Part shown: in pieces, positions 1 through 9,176 of the stretch
How the letters are laid out: each line of letters begins with the position of its first letter
Position numbering within the stretch: position 1 is the first letter of the stretch
DNA from: Thiodiazotropha sp040793985
GTDB lineage: Bacteria > Pseudomonadota > Gammaproteobacteria > Chromatiales > Chromatiaceae
Length of the DNA: 64,000 nt
NCBI GenBank assembly: GCA_040793985.1
Contig: JBFNJI010000013.1
Coordinates: 1-64,000, forward strand
Direction of reading: 5' to 3'
Made by a program: the position numbers and the translations under genes
Notes under the pieces: model-generated
The model's input: only the letters and a program-made list of their open reading frames with translations
The model's database searches: none
Told to the model about the DNA's origin: nothing

Positions 1-924
1 GAAGAGACCTATTTGCACTGGATTAAGCGCTATATCTTTTACCATGGCAAGCGCCACCCCTATGAGATGGGTGAACGGGAAGTGGCCCAGTTCTTAACCC
101 ATCTGGCCGTAGATGGGAATGTGGCGGCAAGCACTCAGAATATCGCGCTCAATGCATTGGTTTTTATGTACAGGCATGTCCTGGAGAGGCCATTGAATCA
201 TATCAATGGCATTGTCAGGGCAAAAAAACCGCAGCGACTTCCTGTTGTACTGACACAACAAGAGGTTGCAAAACTTCTTTCCAACATTAAAGGGCAATCC
301 TGGCTGATTGCCTGTCTTCTATATGGTTCGGGTTTGAGACTGATCGAGAGCTTGAGATTGCGTGTCCTTGATCTTGACTTCGATAGAAAGGCTATCTATA
401 TCAGGAACGGCAAGGGCGGCAAGGACCGCATCGTTACGCTCGCTGATGAAATTGTCACACCGCTCAGGCGCCATCTGGAAAATGTTCGTACCCTGCATGA
501 AAGAGACCTGGCCGAAGGATTCGGCACGGTCTATCTGCCACATGCCTTGGCTAAGAAATATCCAAACGCCGAGCGTGAATGGAAATGGCAGTATCTGTTT
601 CCAGCCACACAGAGAAGCATCGATCCCCGTACCGGTATCCTGCGCCGTCACCATCTTGATGAAAGTTGCGTTAGAAAGGCGGTGACGGGTGCCGTGCGTC
701 TGGCGGGTATCAACAAGAAGGCAAGCTGCCACACACTGCGCCACTCATTTGCAACCCATCTTTTGGAGCGTGGACAGGATATACGAACGGTGCAAGAGCA
801 GTTGGGACACAAGGATGTACGCACAATCCAAATCTATACCCATGTCATACAGCGCGGTGGTTCGGCGGTTCGCAGCCCGCTGGGTGATGTGATTTCCCTT
901 GCCCCGGATCGTGACTGCTGTTGA
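1..924 (+). CDS. intI: Integron-type integrase (tyrosine recombinase), 5' end outside the window
   Basis: Site-specific tyrosine recombinase of the IntI family, which joins attI and attC sites. The frame is open from base 1, so the N-terminus (probably about 20 residues) lies to the left; TTG at 13 is only the first possible start inside the window. The catalytic set is visible: Arg in GSGLRLIE, Lys in GKGGKDRIV, the HTLRHSFATHL box, His in GHKDVRTIQ and the Tyr nucleophile in IQIYTHV. The insert ALAKKYPNAEREWKWQYLFP between the Lys and HxLRH boxes is the extra segment that separates IntI from XerC/D. The C-terminal RGGSAVRSP is also IntI-like. No attC-like cassette follows; the stop is 6 bp from the convergent ATPase operon. 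In integrons attI and the cassettes lie beside the 5' end of intI, here outside the window. Confidence 0.88.
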   Translation, partial: EETYLHWIKRYIFYHGKRHPYEMGEREVAQFLTHLAVDGNVAASTQNIALNALVFMYRHVLERPLNHINGIVRAKKPQRLPVVLTQQEVAKLLSNIKGQSWLIACLLYGSGLRLIESLRLRVLDLDFDRKAIYIRNGKGGKDRIVTLADEIVTPLRRHLENVRTLHERDLAEGFGTVYLPHALAKKYPNAEREWKWQYLFPATQRSIDPRTGILRRHHLDESCVRKAVTGAVRLAGINKKASCHTLRHSFATHLLERGQDIRTVQEQLGHKDVRTIQIYTHVIQRGGSAVRSPLGDVISLAPDRDCC

Positions 925-930
925 CGGGCT

Positions 931-1554
931 CTATATCTTTTCCTGATCCCTCAAAACCTTCACCTGAAACAACGCATTCCTCTCCTCTTCTTCCAACGCA
1001 TTCTCAATAAACCGAATCGTATTGCGATACTGCGGAATGATGTTGTAACGCAATGCGTTCACCCGCTTCTGCGCCTTTCTCTGTTCGGCGATCAGGCGGT
1101 TCAGGCTCATCGAGACCTCACCCATCTTGGCCAGCTGCAGCGAGGCCTCGGCGAAGTGGAGACGGGTGGAGTCGAAACTGGGATCGGTGCCGAGGAGACC
1201 GACCGGATTGAGGGGCAGGAGCTCGCCGCTGACCGAAGGATACTCCACGCCCAGGTTGCGGCGGGGCAGTACTTTTACATTGAGTACCGGTTCCACCCCC
1301 AGGGCCGCCTGTTTAATGGCACGGCTGCCCATGCGCAGCTGCAGCATGCTGAGCCAATGATAGGCCTGCTTGGTCGCCTCGTGGGCCTGGTCGCGGATCT
1401 CCCGGTATTCGCCGATGCGTTGATAGACCAGCCGGGTCAGCAGTTCCCGCTTGCGCTCCAGTAGGCTGTGGCCCTCTTCAAGAAAATTCAGCTGCCGCTT
1501 CAGGTTGAGCAGGGTGTTCTTGGTCGGGGCCGCCTTGATGCGTTTGCCGGTCAT
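931..1554 (-). CDS. atpD: V/A-type ATPase central-stalk subunit D
   Basis: Subunit D is the rotor shaft that joins the A3B3 head to the membrane ring. The 207-residue length fits the family. The N-terminal PTKNTLLNLKRQLNFLEEG and the C-terminal RRVNALRYNIIPQYRNTIRF-type helix, typical of V-ATPase D, indicate two long antiparallel helices. It is the last gene of the operon and overlaps atpB by 4 bp (ATGA), which suggests translational coupling. No intrinsic terminator is visible in the 6 bp before the convergent integrase gene. Identification rests on motif pattern and operon position together. Confidence 0.93.
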   Translation of the reverse strand: MTGKRIKAAPTKNTLLNLKRQLNFLEEGHSLLERKRELLTRLVYQRIGEYREIRDQAHEATKQAYHWLSMLQLRMGSRAIKQAALGVEPVLNVKVLPRRNLGVEYPSVSGELLPLNPVGLLGTDPSFDSTRLHFAEASLQLAKMGEVSMSLNRLIAEQRKAQKRVNALRYNIIPQYRNTIRFIENALEEEERNALFQVKVLRDQEKI

Positions 1555-2930
1555 GCGCTCTGTCGATGGTATTTGGCGATCTCGGTCTCGTTGACCCGGG
1601 TGAGCGCCTGGGGCGGGAAGTGGGAGAGCAGGTCCCAGGCCAGGTTGAGGGTTTCGTCGATGCTGCGATCCTCATCCTCTCCCTGGGTTACGAAACGCTG
1701 CTCGAAGGCATCGGCGAACTCCAGGTAGCGGCGGTCGCGTGCGGAGAGTTCGTCGGCGCCGATTATCGAGGCCAGATTGCGGGTCTCCAGGGCGCGCGCA
1801 TAGAGGGCGTAGAGCTGGTTGGAGACATGGGGATGGTCCTCCCGGGTGAAATCCTTGCCGATGCCGTCCTTCATCAGGCGCGACAGGGAGGGCGAGATGT
1901 GTACCGGCGGATAGATGCCCTGGTTGTGCAGCTCGCGGCTGAGCACGATCTGTCCCTCGGTGATGTAACCGGTGAGATCGGGTATCGGGTGGGTGATATC
2001 GTCGCTGGGCATGCTCAGTACCGGCACCAGGGTGATGGAGCCGTGGCGGTCCTTGATGCGGCCGGAGCGCTCGTAGATCTCGGCCAGGTCGGAGTAGAGA
2101 TAGCCGGGATAGCCCTTGCGCGCCGGCACGTCGCCCTTGGCGGTGGCGACCTCGCGCAACGCCTCGGCGTAGTGGGTCATGTCGGTCATCACCACCAGTA
2201 CGTGGCGGTCGAGATCGAAGGCCAGATACTCCGCGGCGGTCAGCGCCATGCGGGGCAGGGTGAGACGCTCCACCGGCGGGTCGTCGGCCATGTTGACGAA
2301 CATCACCACGTTGCCGAGTACGCCCGAGGAGGCGAACTCCTCCTGGAAGAAGCGGGCATCTGCGTAGGAGACCCCCATCGCGGCGAAGACCACCGAGAAA
2401 CGGCTGTCGTCGTCGGGCAGCTTCGCCTGGCGCACGATCTGCGCGGCGAGGCGGTTGTGCGGCAGGCCCGAGGCGGAGAAGATCGGCAGCTTCTGCCCCC
2501 TCACCAGGGAGTTGAGACCGTCGATGGTGGATATGCCTGTCTGGATGAACTCCCTTGGATAGGTGCGGGCCGCCGGGTTGAAGGCGGCGGCGCTGATGCT
2601 GCGACGCAGGTTGGAGACGATGGGCGGGCGGTAGTCCCGGGGCTCACCCAGGCCGTTGAAGATGCGGCCGAGGATCTCCGGGGAGAGGGCGATCTCCACC
2701 GGCTCGTCGAGAAAGCGTACCCAGGTACTCTCCAGGTCGAGCTCCGCGGTTCCCTCGAAGACCTGGATCAGCACCTCTTCGCTGGAGCTGCGGATCACCT
2801 GGCCATTGCGGGTATTGCCCCGCTGATCGCGGATATGGACCCGGTCGCCGAAGGCGATATCGGGCACCTTGGCGACGGTCAACAGGCCGCCGCGGGCGGA
2901 GGAGGCGGTACGATACTCCTTGGCACTCAT
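1551..2930 (-). CDS. atpB: V/A-type ATPase subunit B (non-catalytic)
   Basis: Non-catalytic nucleotide-binding subunit of the A3B3 head; 459 residues, the usual length. It starts with a beta-barrel domain (VKVPDIAFGDRVHIRDQRG). The central ATPase-fold domain lacks a proper Walker A: the P-loop position reads GQKLPIFSASGLPHNRLAAQ, as in other B subunits. The family sequence YPGYLYSDLAEIYERSGRI and a late LSRLMKDGIG are present. It overlaps atpA upstream and atpD downstream by 4 bp each, so A, B and D are probably translated in a coupled way. Confidence 0.96.
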   Translation of the reverse strand: MSAKEYRTASSARGGLLTVAKVPDIAFGDRVHIRDQRGNTRNGQVIRSSSEEVLIQVFEGTAELDLESTWVRFLDEPVEIALSPEILGRIFNGLGEPRDYRPPIVSNLRRSISAAAFNPAARTYPREFIQTGISTIDGLNSLVRGQKLPIFSASGLPHNRLAAQIVRQAKLPDDDSRFSVVFAAMGVSYADARFFQEEFASSGVLGNVVMFVNMADDPPVERLTLPRMALTAAEYLAFDLDRHVLVVMTDMTHYAEALREVATAKGDVPARKGYPGYLYSDLAEIYERSGRIKDRHGSITLVPVLSMPSDDITHPIPDLTGYITEGQIVLSRELHNQGIYPPVHISPSLSRLMKDGIGKDFTREDHPHVSNQLYALYARALETRNLASIIGADELSARDRRYLEFADAFEQRFVTQGEDEDRSIDETLNLAWDLLSHFPPQALTRVNETEIAKYHRQSA

Positions 2931-4726
2931 GCTGTCTGTTCCCCCCGTTGTGCATATTCGGAATGGATCGCCTTGAAGGCGCCCAGGGCTTCCTCGCGAA
3001 ACGCCTTCAACTGGTCGACCTGGGATGAGTCGTAGAGCTCCTTGCAGCGGCGCAAGCGGGCCAGCACCGGCAGTTCCGCGAGTTCCTGCACCGGCACGCC
3101 GAGCTCGATCAGGGCGGCGCCCTCGTCATAGACCGCGAGGATCAGGTCGAGGAGCATGAACTGCTTCTCCGGGGAGGAGAAGGTATCCACCGGATCGAGG
3201 GCGCTCTGCTGCAACACGCCGTCTTTTACCAGGGCGGCACCCTCCAGCACCCAGCGCTGCGCTGAGGAGAGGGCCTCCGGACCCACCAGGTTGACGATAC
3301 GCGAGAGTTCCGCGTCCCGGGCCAGCATGGCGAGGGCCTGGCCACGACGCTTCTCCCAGCCGCGATCGATATTCCCGTGCCACCATTCGGCGGCGGTGCC
3401 GACATCGGCGGAAAAGCTGTCGACCCAATCGATGGCCGGGTAGTGACGGGCGTCCGCCAGCTCCTTGGAGAGCGCCCAGAAGGTCTGGATGATCTCTTTG
3501 GTGTGACTGGTGACCGGCTCGGAGAAGTCGCCTCCGGGGGGCGAGACGGCACCGATCAGGGTCACCGAACCCTTACCGCAATCCATGGTCTCGACCCGGC
3601 CGGCACGCTCGTAGAATGCCGCCAGGCGGGAGGCGAGATAGGCGGGGTAGCCCTCTTCCACCGGCATCTGGCCAAGACGGCCGGAGACCTCGCGCAGGGC
3701 CTCGGCCCAGCGGCTGGTGGAGTCTGCCAGCATTACCACGTCGTAACCCTGGTCGCGATAGTACTCGGCGATGGTGATGCCGACGTAGATCGACGCCTCG
3801 CGGGCCACCACCGGCATGTTGGAGGTGTTGGCGATAAGCAGGGTGCGGTCCATCAGCGGTCTGCCGGTATAGGGGTCCTTCAGTTTGGGGAAGCTGTCGA
3901 GCACATCCACCAACTCGTTGCCGCGTTCGCCGCAACCGACGTAGATGACGATATCCGCATTCGCCCAGCGGGCGACCTGGTGCTGCACCACGGTCTTGCC
4001 GGCACCGAAGGGACCGGGTACGGCGCACTTGCTTCCCTTGAGCAGGGGGAAGAAGGTGTCGAGTATGCGTTGCCCGGTGATCAGGGGCTCGATACCGTTG
4101 TCCCGGCTCTGATAGGGGCGGGGTTTGCGCACCGGCCAGCGGTGATAGAGCTTGAGGTGGTGTACCCCGCCATGTCGGTCGCGCACCTGGGCAATGGTCT
4201 CCTCGAGGTTGTAGTCACCCTCCGGGGCGAGTTCGATCAACTCGCCCTCGATATCCGGGGGCACGATGATGCGGTGTTCTACGGTCTCCGTCTCCTGCAC
4301 CACACCCATGCGGGCGCCGCCGATGATCGGCATATTGGGTTCCAGATTTTCACTGGGGACGAAGTGCCACAGCTTCTCCCGGTCCAGGGGCAGCGGGCTG
4401 AGGCCCCGGGGGATCTGGTCTCCGGCCTTGAGAAACATCTCCTCCAGGGGGCGTTGCACGCCGTCGAAGATACCACTGATGAGGCCTGGGCCGAGTTCCA
4501 CCGAAAGGGGGTGTCCCAGACCCTCCACCGGCTCTCCGGGACGGACCATTTCAGTGGACTCGTAGATCTGCGCCAGTGCCTCGTCGCCCTCGAGGGAGAT
4601 CACCTCGCCATAGAGGCCGAGGCTGCCGATGCGTACCTGTTCGCCGTTTTGTACGCCCGGGAGTCTGATGGTGACGATGGGGCCGTTGATCTCTTGGATG
4701 GTGCCTTTTTTATCTTTCTGCTTCAT
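2927..4726 (-). CDS. atpA: V/A-type ATPase catalytic subunit A
   Basis: Catalytic subunit that hydrolyses or makes ATP. The Walker A motif GPFGAGKT lies at about residues 238-245 and is preceded by the long non-homologous insert found in V-type but not F-type catalytic subunits. Further family segments are GERGNELVDVL, MLADSTSRWAEALREVSGRL and EGYPAYLASRLAAFYERAGR. The predicted length is 599 residues. I chose ATG at 4726, 2 nt after the atpE stop; a TTG two codons earlier is also possible. No strong ribosome site is seen, which fits coupling to atpE. Confidence 0.96.
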   Translation of the reverse strand: MKQKDKKGTIQEINGPIVTIRLPGVQNGEQVRIGSLGLYGEVISLEGDEALAQIYESTEMVRPGEPVEGLGHPLSVELGPGLISGIFDGVQRPLEEMFLKAGDQIPRGLSPLPLDREKLWHFVPSENLEPNMPIIGGARMGVVQETETVEHRIIVPPDIEGELIELAPEGDYNLEETIAQVRDRHGGVHHLKLYHRWPVRKPRPYQSRDNGIEPLITGQRILDTFFPLLKGSKCAVPGPFGAGKTVVQHQVARWANADIVIYVGCGERGNELVDVLDSFPKLKDPYTGRPLMDRTLLIANTSNMPVVAREASIYVGITIAEYYRDQGYDVVMLADSTSRWAEALREVSGRLGQMPVEEGYPAYLASRLAAFYERAGRVETMDCGKGSVTLIGAVSPPGGDFSEPVTSHTKEIIQTFWALSKELADARHYPAIDWVDSFSADVGTAAEWWHGNIDRGWEKRRGQALAMLARDAELSRIVNLVGPEALSSAQRWVLEGAALVKDGVLQQSALDPVDTFSSPEKQFMLLDLILAVYDEGAALIELGVPVQELAELPVLARLRRCKELYDSSQVDQLKAFREEALGAFKAIHSEYAQRGEQTA

Positions 4727-4728
4727 TG

Positions 4729-5367
4729 TCAAAGTGCCTGTCTGTCACCGATGGGGGGTAGCAGCCGTTCGACCAGCGCCTGATGCACCTTGCGCTGCAG
4801 GCGTTCGAGACGACCCTCGAAAGTGTGGTCGATCTGGATGCGCTGATCGGCTGTGGTGATCAGGCAACCGCCGACGCTGTCGATACTCTCCTCGAGCAGT
4901 TCGAATTGCTTGCCCGCTGCCAGGTTCGCTGTCAGTGTCTCCCATTTCGGTTTGAGTCGCCGCAGGTCTGCGGCATTGACCGAGACCAGCAGACGCGCTT
5001 CCTCGATCTGTCCCGCTGCCTGTTGCAGAAAGGACTGGAGCAGTTCGAAATAGGTTTTTTCATCCTGGGTCAGGGCCTGCATACGCTGCTGCAGGCGGTC
5101 GATCACCACCTGTACCAGGTTCCAGCGCATATGGTCCATCTTGCTGTGCAGCTTCAGCTCGTCTGCCTGCACCTTGCGCAGGTAAGCCCTGTCGGCCAGT
5201 GACTTGGCGAGCAGGGTCTCCTTCTCCTCGCGCAGATGGAGCCGTTCGCTGGCTTCACGGAGGATATTCTTACGTCCCGACTCGGCACGGCTCTGACACT
5301 CGTTGGCCATCAGTTCTGCCCGTTCAAGGATCGCTTTCTCAAGCGCTTCAACCTGATTCAATGTCAC
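4729..5367 (-). CDS. atpE: V/A-type ATPase peripheral-stalk subunit E
   Basis: Subunit E forms the outer stalk with the G/H subunit. The 212-residue protein has a long charged helical N-terminal half (ALEKAILERAELMANECQSR, then HLREEKETLLAKSLADRA) and a compact C-terminal domain. There a run such as GGCLITTADQRIQIDHTFEG resembles the E-subunit motif ending in a DNTF/DHTF-like sequence. It starts 6 nt after atpF stops and ends 2 nt before atpA. E subunits diverge strongly, so the call depends partly on position between F and A. Confidence 0.85.
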   Translation of the reverse strand: MTLNQVEALEKAILERAELMANECQSRAESGRKNILREASERLHLREEKETLLAKSLADRAYLRKVQADELKLHSKMDHMRWNLVQVVIDRLQQRMQALTQDEKTYFELLQSFLQQAAGQIEEARLLVSVNAADLRRLKPKWETLTANLAAGKQFELLEESIDSVGGCLITTADQRIQIDHTFEGRLERLQRKVHQALVERLLPPIGDRQAL

Positions 5368-5373
5368 TCTCCT

Positions 5374-5700
5374 CTATTGACCACCCGTCAGTTTTTTCAA
5401 TTGCTCGTCCAACTCGGAGTGGAACTCCTCGGGATTATGCAGCGACGGCACCTCGGACAGGACGATGTGTCCGCCCTCGATACGAATCTGATCGAGCAGT
5501 TTCGAGCCGAGCCGGTTCACCGACTGCTCGATGATCAGCAGCGCCCGTTCTCTATCCTGCAACAGCCGCGAGAGCAGCTCGTCGAGGGTGGCGGTATCGG
5601 GATCGGTAAGGGTTTCAAAACCGATAAGACGGAAACCGTCGGTCAAGGCGTGGCTGCCGACAAAGATGTTTCTGACCATGTGGGTTGTTGTTTCTGACAC
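5374..5700 (-). CDS. atpF: V/A-type ATPase subunit F
   Basis: Small Rossmann-like subunit that binds subunit D in the rotor and can modulate activity. The protein has 108 residues. The N-terminal strand-turn MVRNIFVGSHALTDGFRLIG and the later RALLIIEQSVNRLGSKLLDQ follow the family pattern (G-x3-ts-GFrLaG, then iili-te). It starts 2 nt after the proteolipid gene and ends 6 nt before atpE. The assignment combines pattern and operon position. Confidence 0.85.
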   Translation of the reverse strand: MSETTTHMVRNIFVGSHALTDGFRLIGFETLTDPDTATLDELLSRLLQDRERALLIIEQSVNRLGSKLLDQIRIEGGHIVLSEVPSLHNPEEFHSELDEQLKKLTGGQ

Positions 5701-5702
5701 GC

Positions 5703-6143
5703 TCAGATCTTATCCAGCAGCAGAATACTCATCACCAGACCGTAGATGGCGATACCTTCCGCCAGTCCGAGATAGATCAGGGTGCGTCCGAAGATCTCCG
5801 GCTTCTCCGCCAATACCGCCAACGAGGCGGCGCCGATGGGACCCACCGCTATGCCCGCGCCGATGGTGCTGAGCGCGGTGGGTATGCCGACACCGATGAT
5901 GCCAAGACCGAGGCCGATGGATATCTCGCCACCCCCATCGGTGGCCGCTTCGGTGGCGGCCATGACCTCGTTGAATCCCATGAAGATCAGTGCTGCCTGG
6001 GCGGCGACAAAGAGCACCAGGTTGATGCCGATGGTTGGCTTGAACCAGGGTCTGCTGACCTTGGCCGGTTGCATCTCCATGATAACGCCGGTGATGATGA
6101 GGCCGGCGATACCCAGAGTCATTATTGCAATGAGCCAGTACAT
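5703..6143 (-). CDS. atpK: V/A-type ATPase proteolipid (rotor ring subunit K)
   Basis: Ion-binding rotor-ring protein. At 146 residues it is a duplicated, four-helix proteolipid: helices at about 1-22, 38-60, 75-111 and 117-143. The second hairpin has the classic Gly-rich helix (TIGAGIAVGPIGAASLAVLA) and Glu129 in GLAEGIAIYG as the likely ion-binding carboxylate. The equivalent spot of the first hairpin holds Gln49 (FVAAQAALIFMG), so only one site per protomer is expected, as in other four-helix V-type proteolipids. Whether the ion is H+ or Na+ cannot be read safely. A clear ribosome site (AGGAG, 6 nt spacing) precedes the ATG. Confidence 0.93.
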   Translation of the reverse strand: MYWLIAIMTLGIAGLIITGVIMEMQPAKVSRPWFKPTIGINLVLFVAAQAALIFMGFNEVMAATEAATDGGGEISIGLGLGIIGVGIPTALSTIGAGIAVGPIGAASLAVLAEKPEIFGRTLIYLGLAEGIAIYGLVMSILLLDKI

Positions 6144-6235
6144 ATTGATCTCCTGTTTGTGTTGAGTTTTTAATTATGGGTTTTTGGTTTTTTGTCGAGC
6201 GATAACTTAAAGCTAAAAACCCATAACTCTTTGGT

Positions 6236-8113
6236 TCACAGTGTCAGCGGCTTGAACGCCTTCCCATCCCCCGAATAGAAGCGGGAGAAACCTTCATAGA
6301 ATTCGAGTCGCAGGACCTGAATGGCGACAATCAGTCCCTCCAGCACCAGGATGAAAACATTGCCCAGGACCACGGTGATCCAATGCCCCATGTCGCCCAT
6401 CATATTGGCCAGGGTGAAAACCGCGATAGCCAGTGCCACGTGGTTCAGGCTGAAGGCGGCGACACGCAGGAAGGAGAGGGTATTGGAGGCATAACCGGTG
6501 ATTGTCTCGAAGGTTTCGATGAATGCGACCAAGATACGCTCACCGATGGCGGCCTCCTGTTCAACCAGCTTGTGGGCGAAGATGCCGATCAGGGTGTTGA
6601 TGGTCAAGATACCCCAGAAGAGACTGACACTGCCGTCGGCGTAAAAGCTGTAACCGGTTCCCAACAGGCCGGCATAGAGCAGCAGGGAGAGCAGGCCGTT
6701 GTCGCCGAACAGGGCACCGACGCGGTCACCCATCATCAGGTGGTTGAGGATATTGAGCAGGGTCACCAGAACGATGAAGCCGACACCCCAGAGCAGGGCT
6801 ACCGTGAGCATGTAGAGGGGATCGGTCAAGGGGGCGATCCAGATTGCGTGAAGGATATGCTCATAACCGAAAATGCTGCCGTAGAGAAAGCCGAACAGGA
6901 TCGACGAGAGACCGGCGGCAATGCCGAAGGGGGTGAAGCTGCCGAGCCTGCGCCGCAGCAGCAGGGTGACCAGGATGATTACCGCACCATGGCCGATATC
7001 GCCGAACATCATGCCGAACATGAGGATATAGGTAAATGCGAAGAGCTGTGTCGGATTGACTTCGCCATAGCGGGGAACGCCGTACTGCATCACCAGCGAG
7101 GAGAAGGGCCGTAGCAAGCGGCTGTGGCGCATCACCGAAGGCACCAGCCCGCGCTCATCGGGTCGCGGATCCCGGGCCTCGAGCACATGGGCGTTCGGCA
7201 GCTTCTCCCCCAGCGCCGATTCCACCAGATGGATATCCGCGGCGGGAACCCATCCCTGCAGCCGCGAGAGGTTGCCGCGATGGCGCGCGGCCTCACCCAA
7301 TGCCACGTAGGGTGCCGCAAGATGGAGTATCCTGGCTGTCTGTTGCAGCTCCTGGTCGGCGGCTTCGCTCCAGGCCTGAATCGTCTCATCGAGTTCCTCG
7401 TCTGCCGCCTCGACCGATGCCCTGCGCTGCTGCAGCCGGGTCTCGGCCGCCTCCGGCTGGTCATGCAGTTCTGGGGGAATCTCCAAGGGGCGAAAACCAG
7501 CGGTATCGAGTACCGATTTAAGTTTCGAGCCTTCGCGGCCACCGCTTCCAACGATAATGACATGGCTCTCGTTGTCGCTCTCGTGGAAGGGGAAGAGCAG
7601 GTAGTTGTCGAGACCCAGGGCGTCCTTCAGTTGACTGACCTGGGCTCGGGGTACCATGCCGATGTTGGTCTCGAGAAACTGCTTATCACCCTGCAGCTGA
7701 CCCAGATCGATATGAAGATCGTGAAAGTTGGCCAGGGTGGTCTCCAGCTGGTCGATACTTCGACGCTCCTCCTGGTGTCGGCGTCGGCTCTCCTCAAAAC
7801 CGGAACAGTTCTCCCACGCATGGCCCAGCCATTGATTCGCTGCCTCGAGCTGCTGTTCCGAGATCGGTGTGATATCGCCGGAGAATGCCGAAGCTGTGAA
7901 TCCAACCTGGGAGGCGATCTTGTCCAGGCGTGCCTTTGCCTGTGCATAACACTCGCGAAAACGCTGCCCGGGAATGTCCGGGAGCTCCTCCTCAGCATAG
8001 GGACGGTTGTCCGGACTGAAGCTGTTGAGGCCGGCGAGGATCATCGAGGCGCTGGGCAGGTCGGCAGTGAGCACCTGCAGGCTGATGTGTTTCATCGGCA
8101 GCGGGCTAAACAT
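6236..8113 (-). CDS. atpI: V/A-type ATPase membrane subunit I (a-subunit)
   Basis: Stator membrane subunit that carries the ion half-channels. The predicted 625 residues have a long cytoplasmic helical half with coiled coil (about 1-310) followed by seven or eight membrane spans. Recognisable segments are YGVPRYGEVNPTQLFAFTY, LMFGMMFGDIGHGAVIILV and, near the end, SNTLSFLRVAAFSLNHVALA, which contains the functional Arg. I chose ATG at 8113 because it overlaps the atpC stop by 8 bp; the frame is open further upstream inside atpC. ATG at 8095 (MKHISLQ) is an alternative. A 92-bp gap separates it from atpK. Confidence 0.94.
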   Translation of the reverse strand: MFSPLPMKHISLQVLTADLPSASMILAGLNSFSPDNRPYAEEELPDIPGQRFRECYAQAKARLDKIASQVGFTASAFSGDITPISEQQLEAANQWLGHAWENCSGFEESRRRHQEERRSIDQLETTLANFHDLHIDLGQLQGDKQFLETNIGMVPRAQVSQLKDALGLDNYLLFPFHESDNESHVIIVGSGGREGSKLKSVLDTAGFRPLEIPPELHDQPEAAETRLQQRRASVEAADEELDETIQAWSEAADQELQQTARILHLAAPYVALGEAARHRGNLSRLQGWVPAADIHLVESALGEKLPNAHVLEARDPRPDERGLVPSVMRHSRLLRPFSSLVMQYGVPRYGEVNPTQLFAFTYILMFGMMFGDIGHGAVIILVTLLLRRRLGSFTPFGIAAGLSSILFGFLYGSIFGYEHILHAIWIAPLTDPLYMLTVALLWGVGFIVLVTLLNILNHLMMGDRVGALFGDNGLLSLLLYAGLLGTGYSFYADGSVSLFWGILTINTLIGIFAHKLVEQEAAIGERILVAFIETFETITGYASNTLSFLRVAAFSLNHVALAIAVFTLANMMGDMGHWITVVLGNVFILVLEGLIVAIQVLRLEFYEGFSRFYSGDGKAFKPLTL

Positions 8114-9167
8114 GACTCGCCTCCGCAGCGTCTGTGGCTGTGGGATTGGCGGGTACAGCTTCATTTATGATTGCCTGGTCCATCTGCAGCAGCTTTCCCT
8201 GAATGATGGCGTAGAGTTTCATCAGATCCATGTCCCTGATGATCAGGTAACTGAGCGCGGAGACCACCGCGTCGGGGCTGTAGCGCATCAACTTTCGCAG
8301 CTCTTCGCCGGCGGTGTGGTCGAGGCGTTGCCGCACCTGGGTGATGTTCTTCACACCTGCAAGGATTGTCTTGAACGGTGGTGCTAGGTGATCGATGATC
8401 GTCTCCAGGCCATCGAGATTGGCCAGCTCCATCAGCCGCTCCCGCTGGATGCGCCCGCCATAGGGGATAAGCAGGTAGTAGGCCTCGCTGGGTGCGAAAC
8501 GATAGACCAGGCGGTAGCGCAGCAGCCAAAGGATATTCTGCCGATCGATCATGATGCCGATCACCTTTTTCAATCCACGCTTGTCGATGCCGTCGGTGAT
8601 GTTGGCATGGCGCAGCATCCCGGTGTAGTAGAGTCGATCGATGGCGGCATCAAGGGAGAAATTTTCGTGCTGCTCCTCGAATACGTTCCGCGCCTGTCTT
8701 GCGATCAGGGCATAGGGCCCCTGGTCGAGCTGGCGCAACATCTCCAGCACATTCTCCGCCTGCAGCAGGATTTCGTGGGGCAGGCGGATATTCTCCGGCA
8801 TCTCGAACAGGTTGCCGCGGATCTCCTCCATCCCGAGGCTGTTCAACTTGCCCCGGATCAGGGTCTTGAGGTTGTAGAGTTCGAACTTCCTCGGCCAGTA
8901 GAGCATCAGTCCCCTGGAGCGACCGCTGAGGGGGCGTAGCAACACCGAGAGTTCATGCATCAGCCGCTGCAACAGCGCCTGTTCGACCAGGCGGATTTTC
9001 TGCCGGTTGTCAATCGCCTCTTCAAATATGGGCAACAGATCGAAGGACTCGCCCAGCTGCCTGAGCGACATCTGTTTCAGGCGTTCAATGGTATCGGGTT
9101 CGAGCAGTCGTGCCGAGAGTACTCCGACGCGGGTCTTGAGATAGGCCTGATCTCTATGCGAACTCAT
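8106..9167 (-). CDS. atpC: V/A-type ATPase subunit C (AC39/V0D family)
   Basis: Funnel-shaped subunit that connects the central stalk to the proteolipid ring. It has 353 residues and is all-helical. Recognisable pieces are YLKTRVGVLSARLLEPDTIE at the N-terminus, ELYNLKTLIRGKLN and the late LSYLIIRDMDLMKLYAIIQG, the C-terminal ExxNlk/i-rGk pattern of AC39 proteins. The gene starts 9 nt after the upstream G/H-like gene stops and overlaps atpI by 8 bp. Confidence 0.92.
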   Translation of the reverse strand: MSSHRDQAYLKTRVGVLSARLLEPDTIERLKQMSLRQLGESFDLLPIFEEAIDNRQKIRLVEQALLQRLMHELSVLLRPLSGRSRGLMLYWPRKFELYNLKTLIRGKLNSLGMEEIRGNLFEMPENIRLPHEILLQAENVLEMLRQLDQGPYALIARQARNVFEEQHENFSLDAAIDRLYYTGMLRHANITDGIDKRGLKKVIGIMIDRQNILWLLRYRLVYRFAPSEAYYLLIPYGGRIQRERLMELANLDGLETIIDHLAPPFKTILAGVKNITQVRQRLDHTAGEELRKLMRYSPDAVVSALSYLIIRDMDLMKLYAIIQGKLLQMDQAIINEAVPANPTATDAAEASHV

Positions 9168-9176
9168 GAGATCGGA

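Noticed and set aside
1566..4783. Long plus-strand frames across the ATPase A and B genes
   Set aside because: They are shadow frames in GC-rich coding DNA. The minus-strand frames carry intact ATPase motifs and ordered overlaps.
7124..8170. A 348-codon plus-strand frame opposite ATPase subunit I
   Set aside because: Shadow of atpI. Its translation has no recognisable domain, while atpI has clear membrane motifs.
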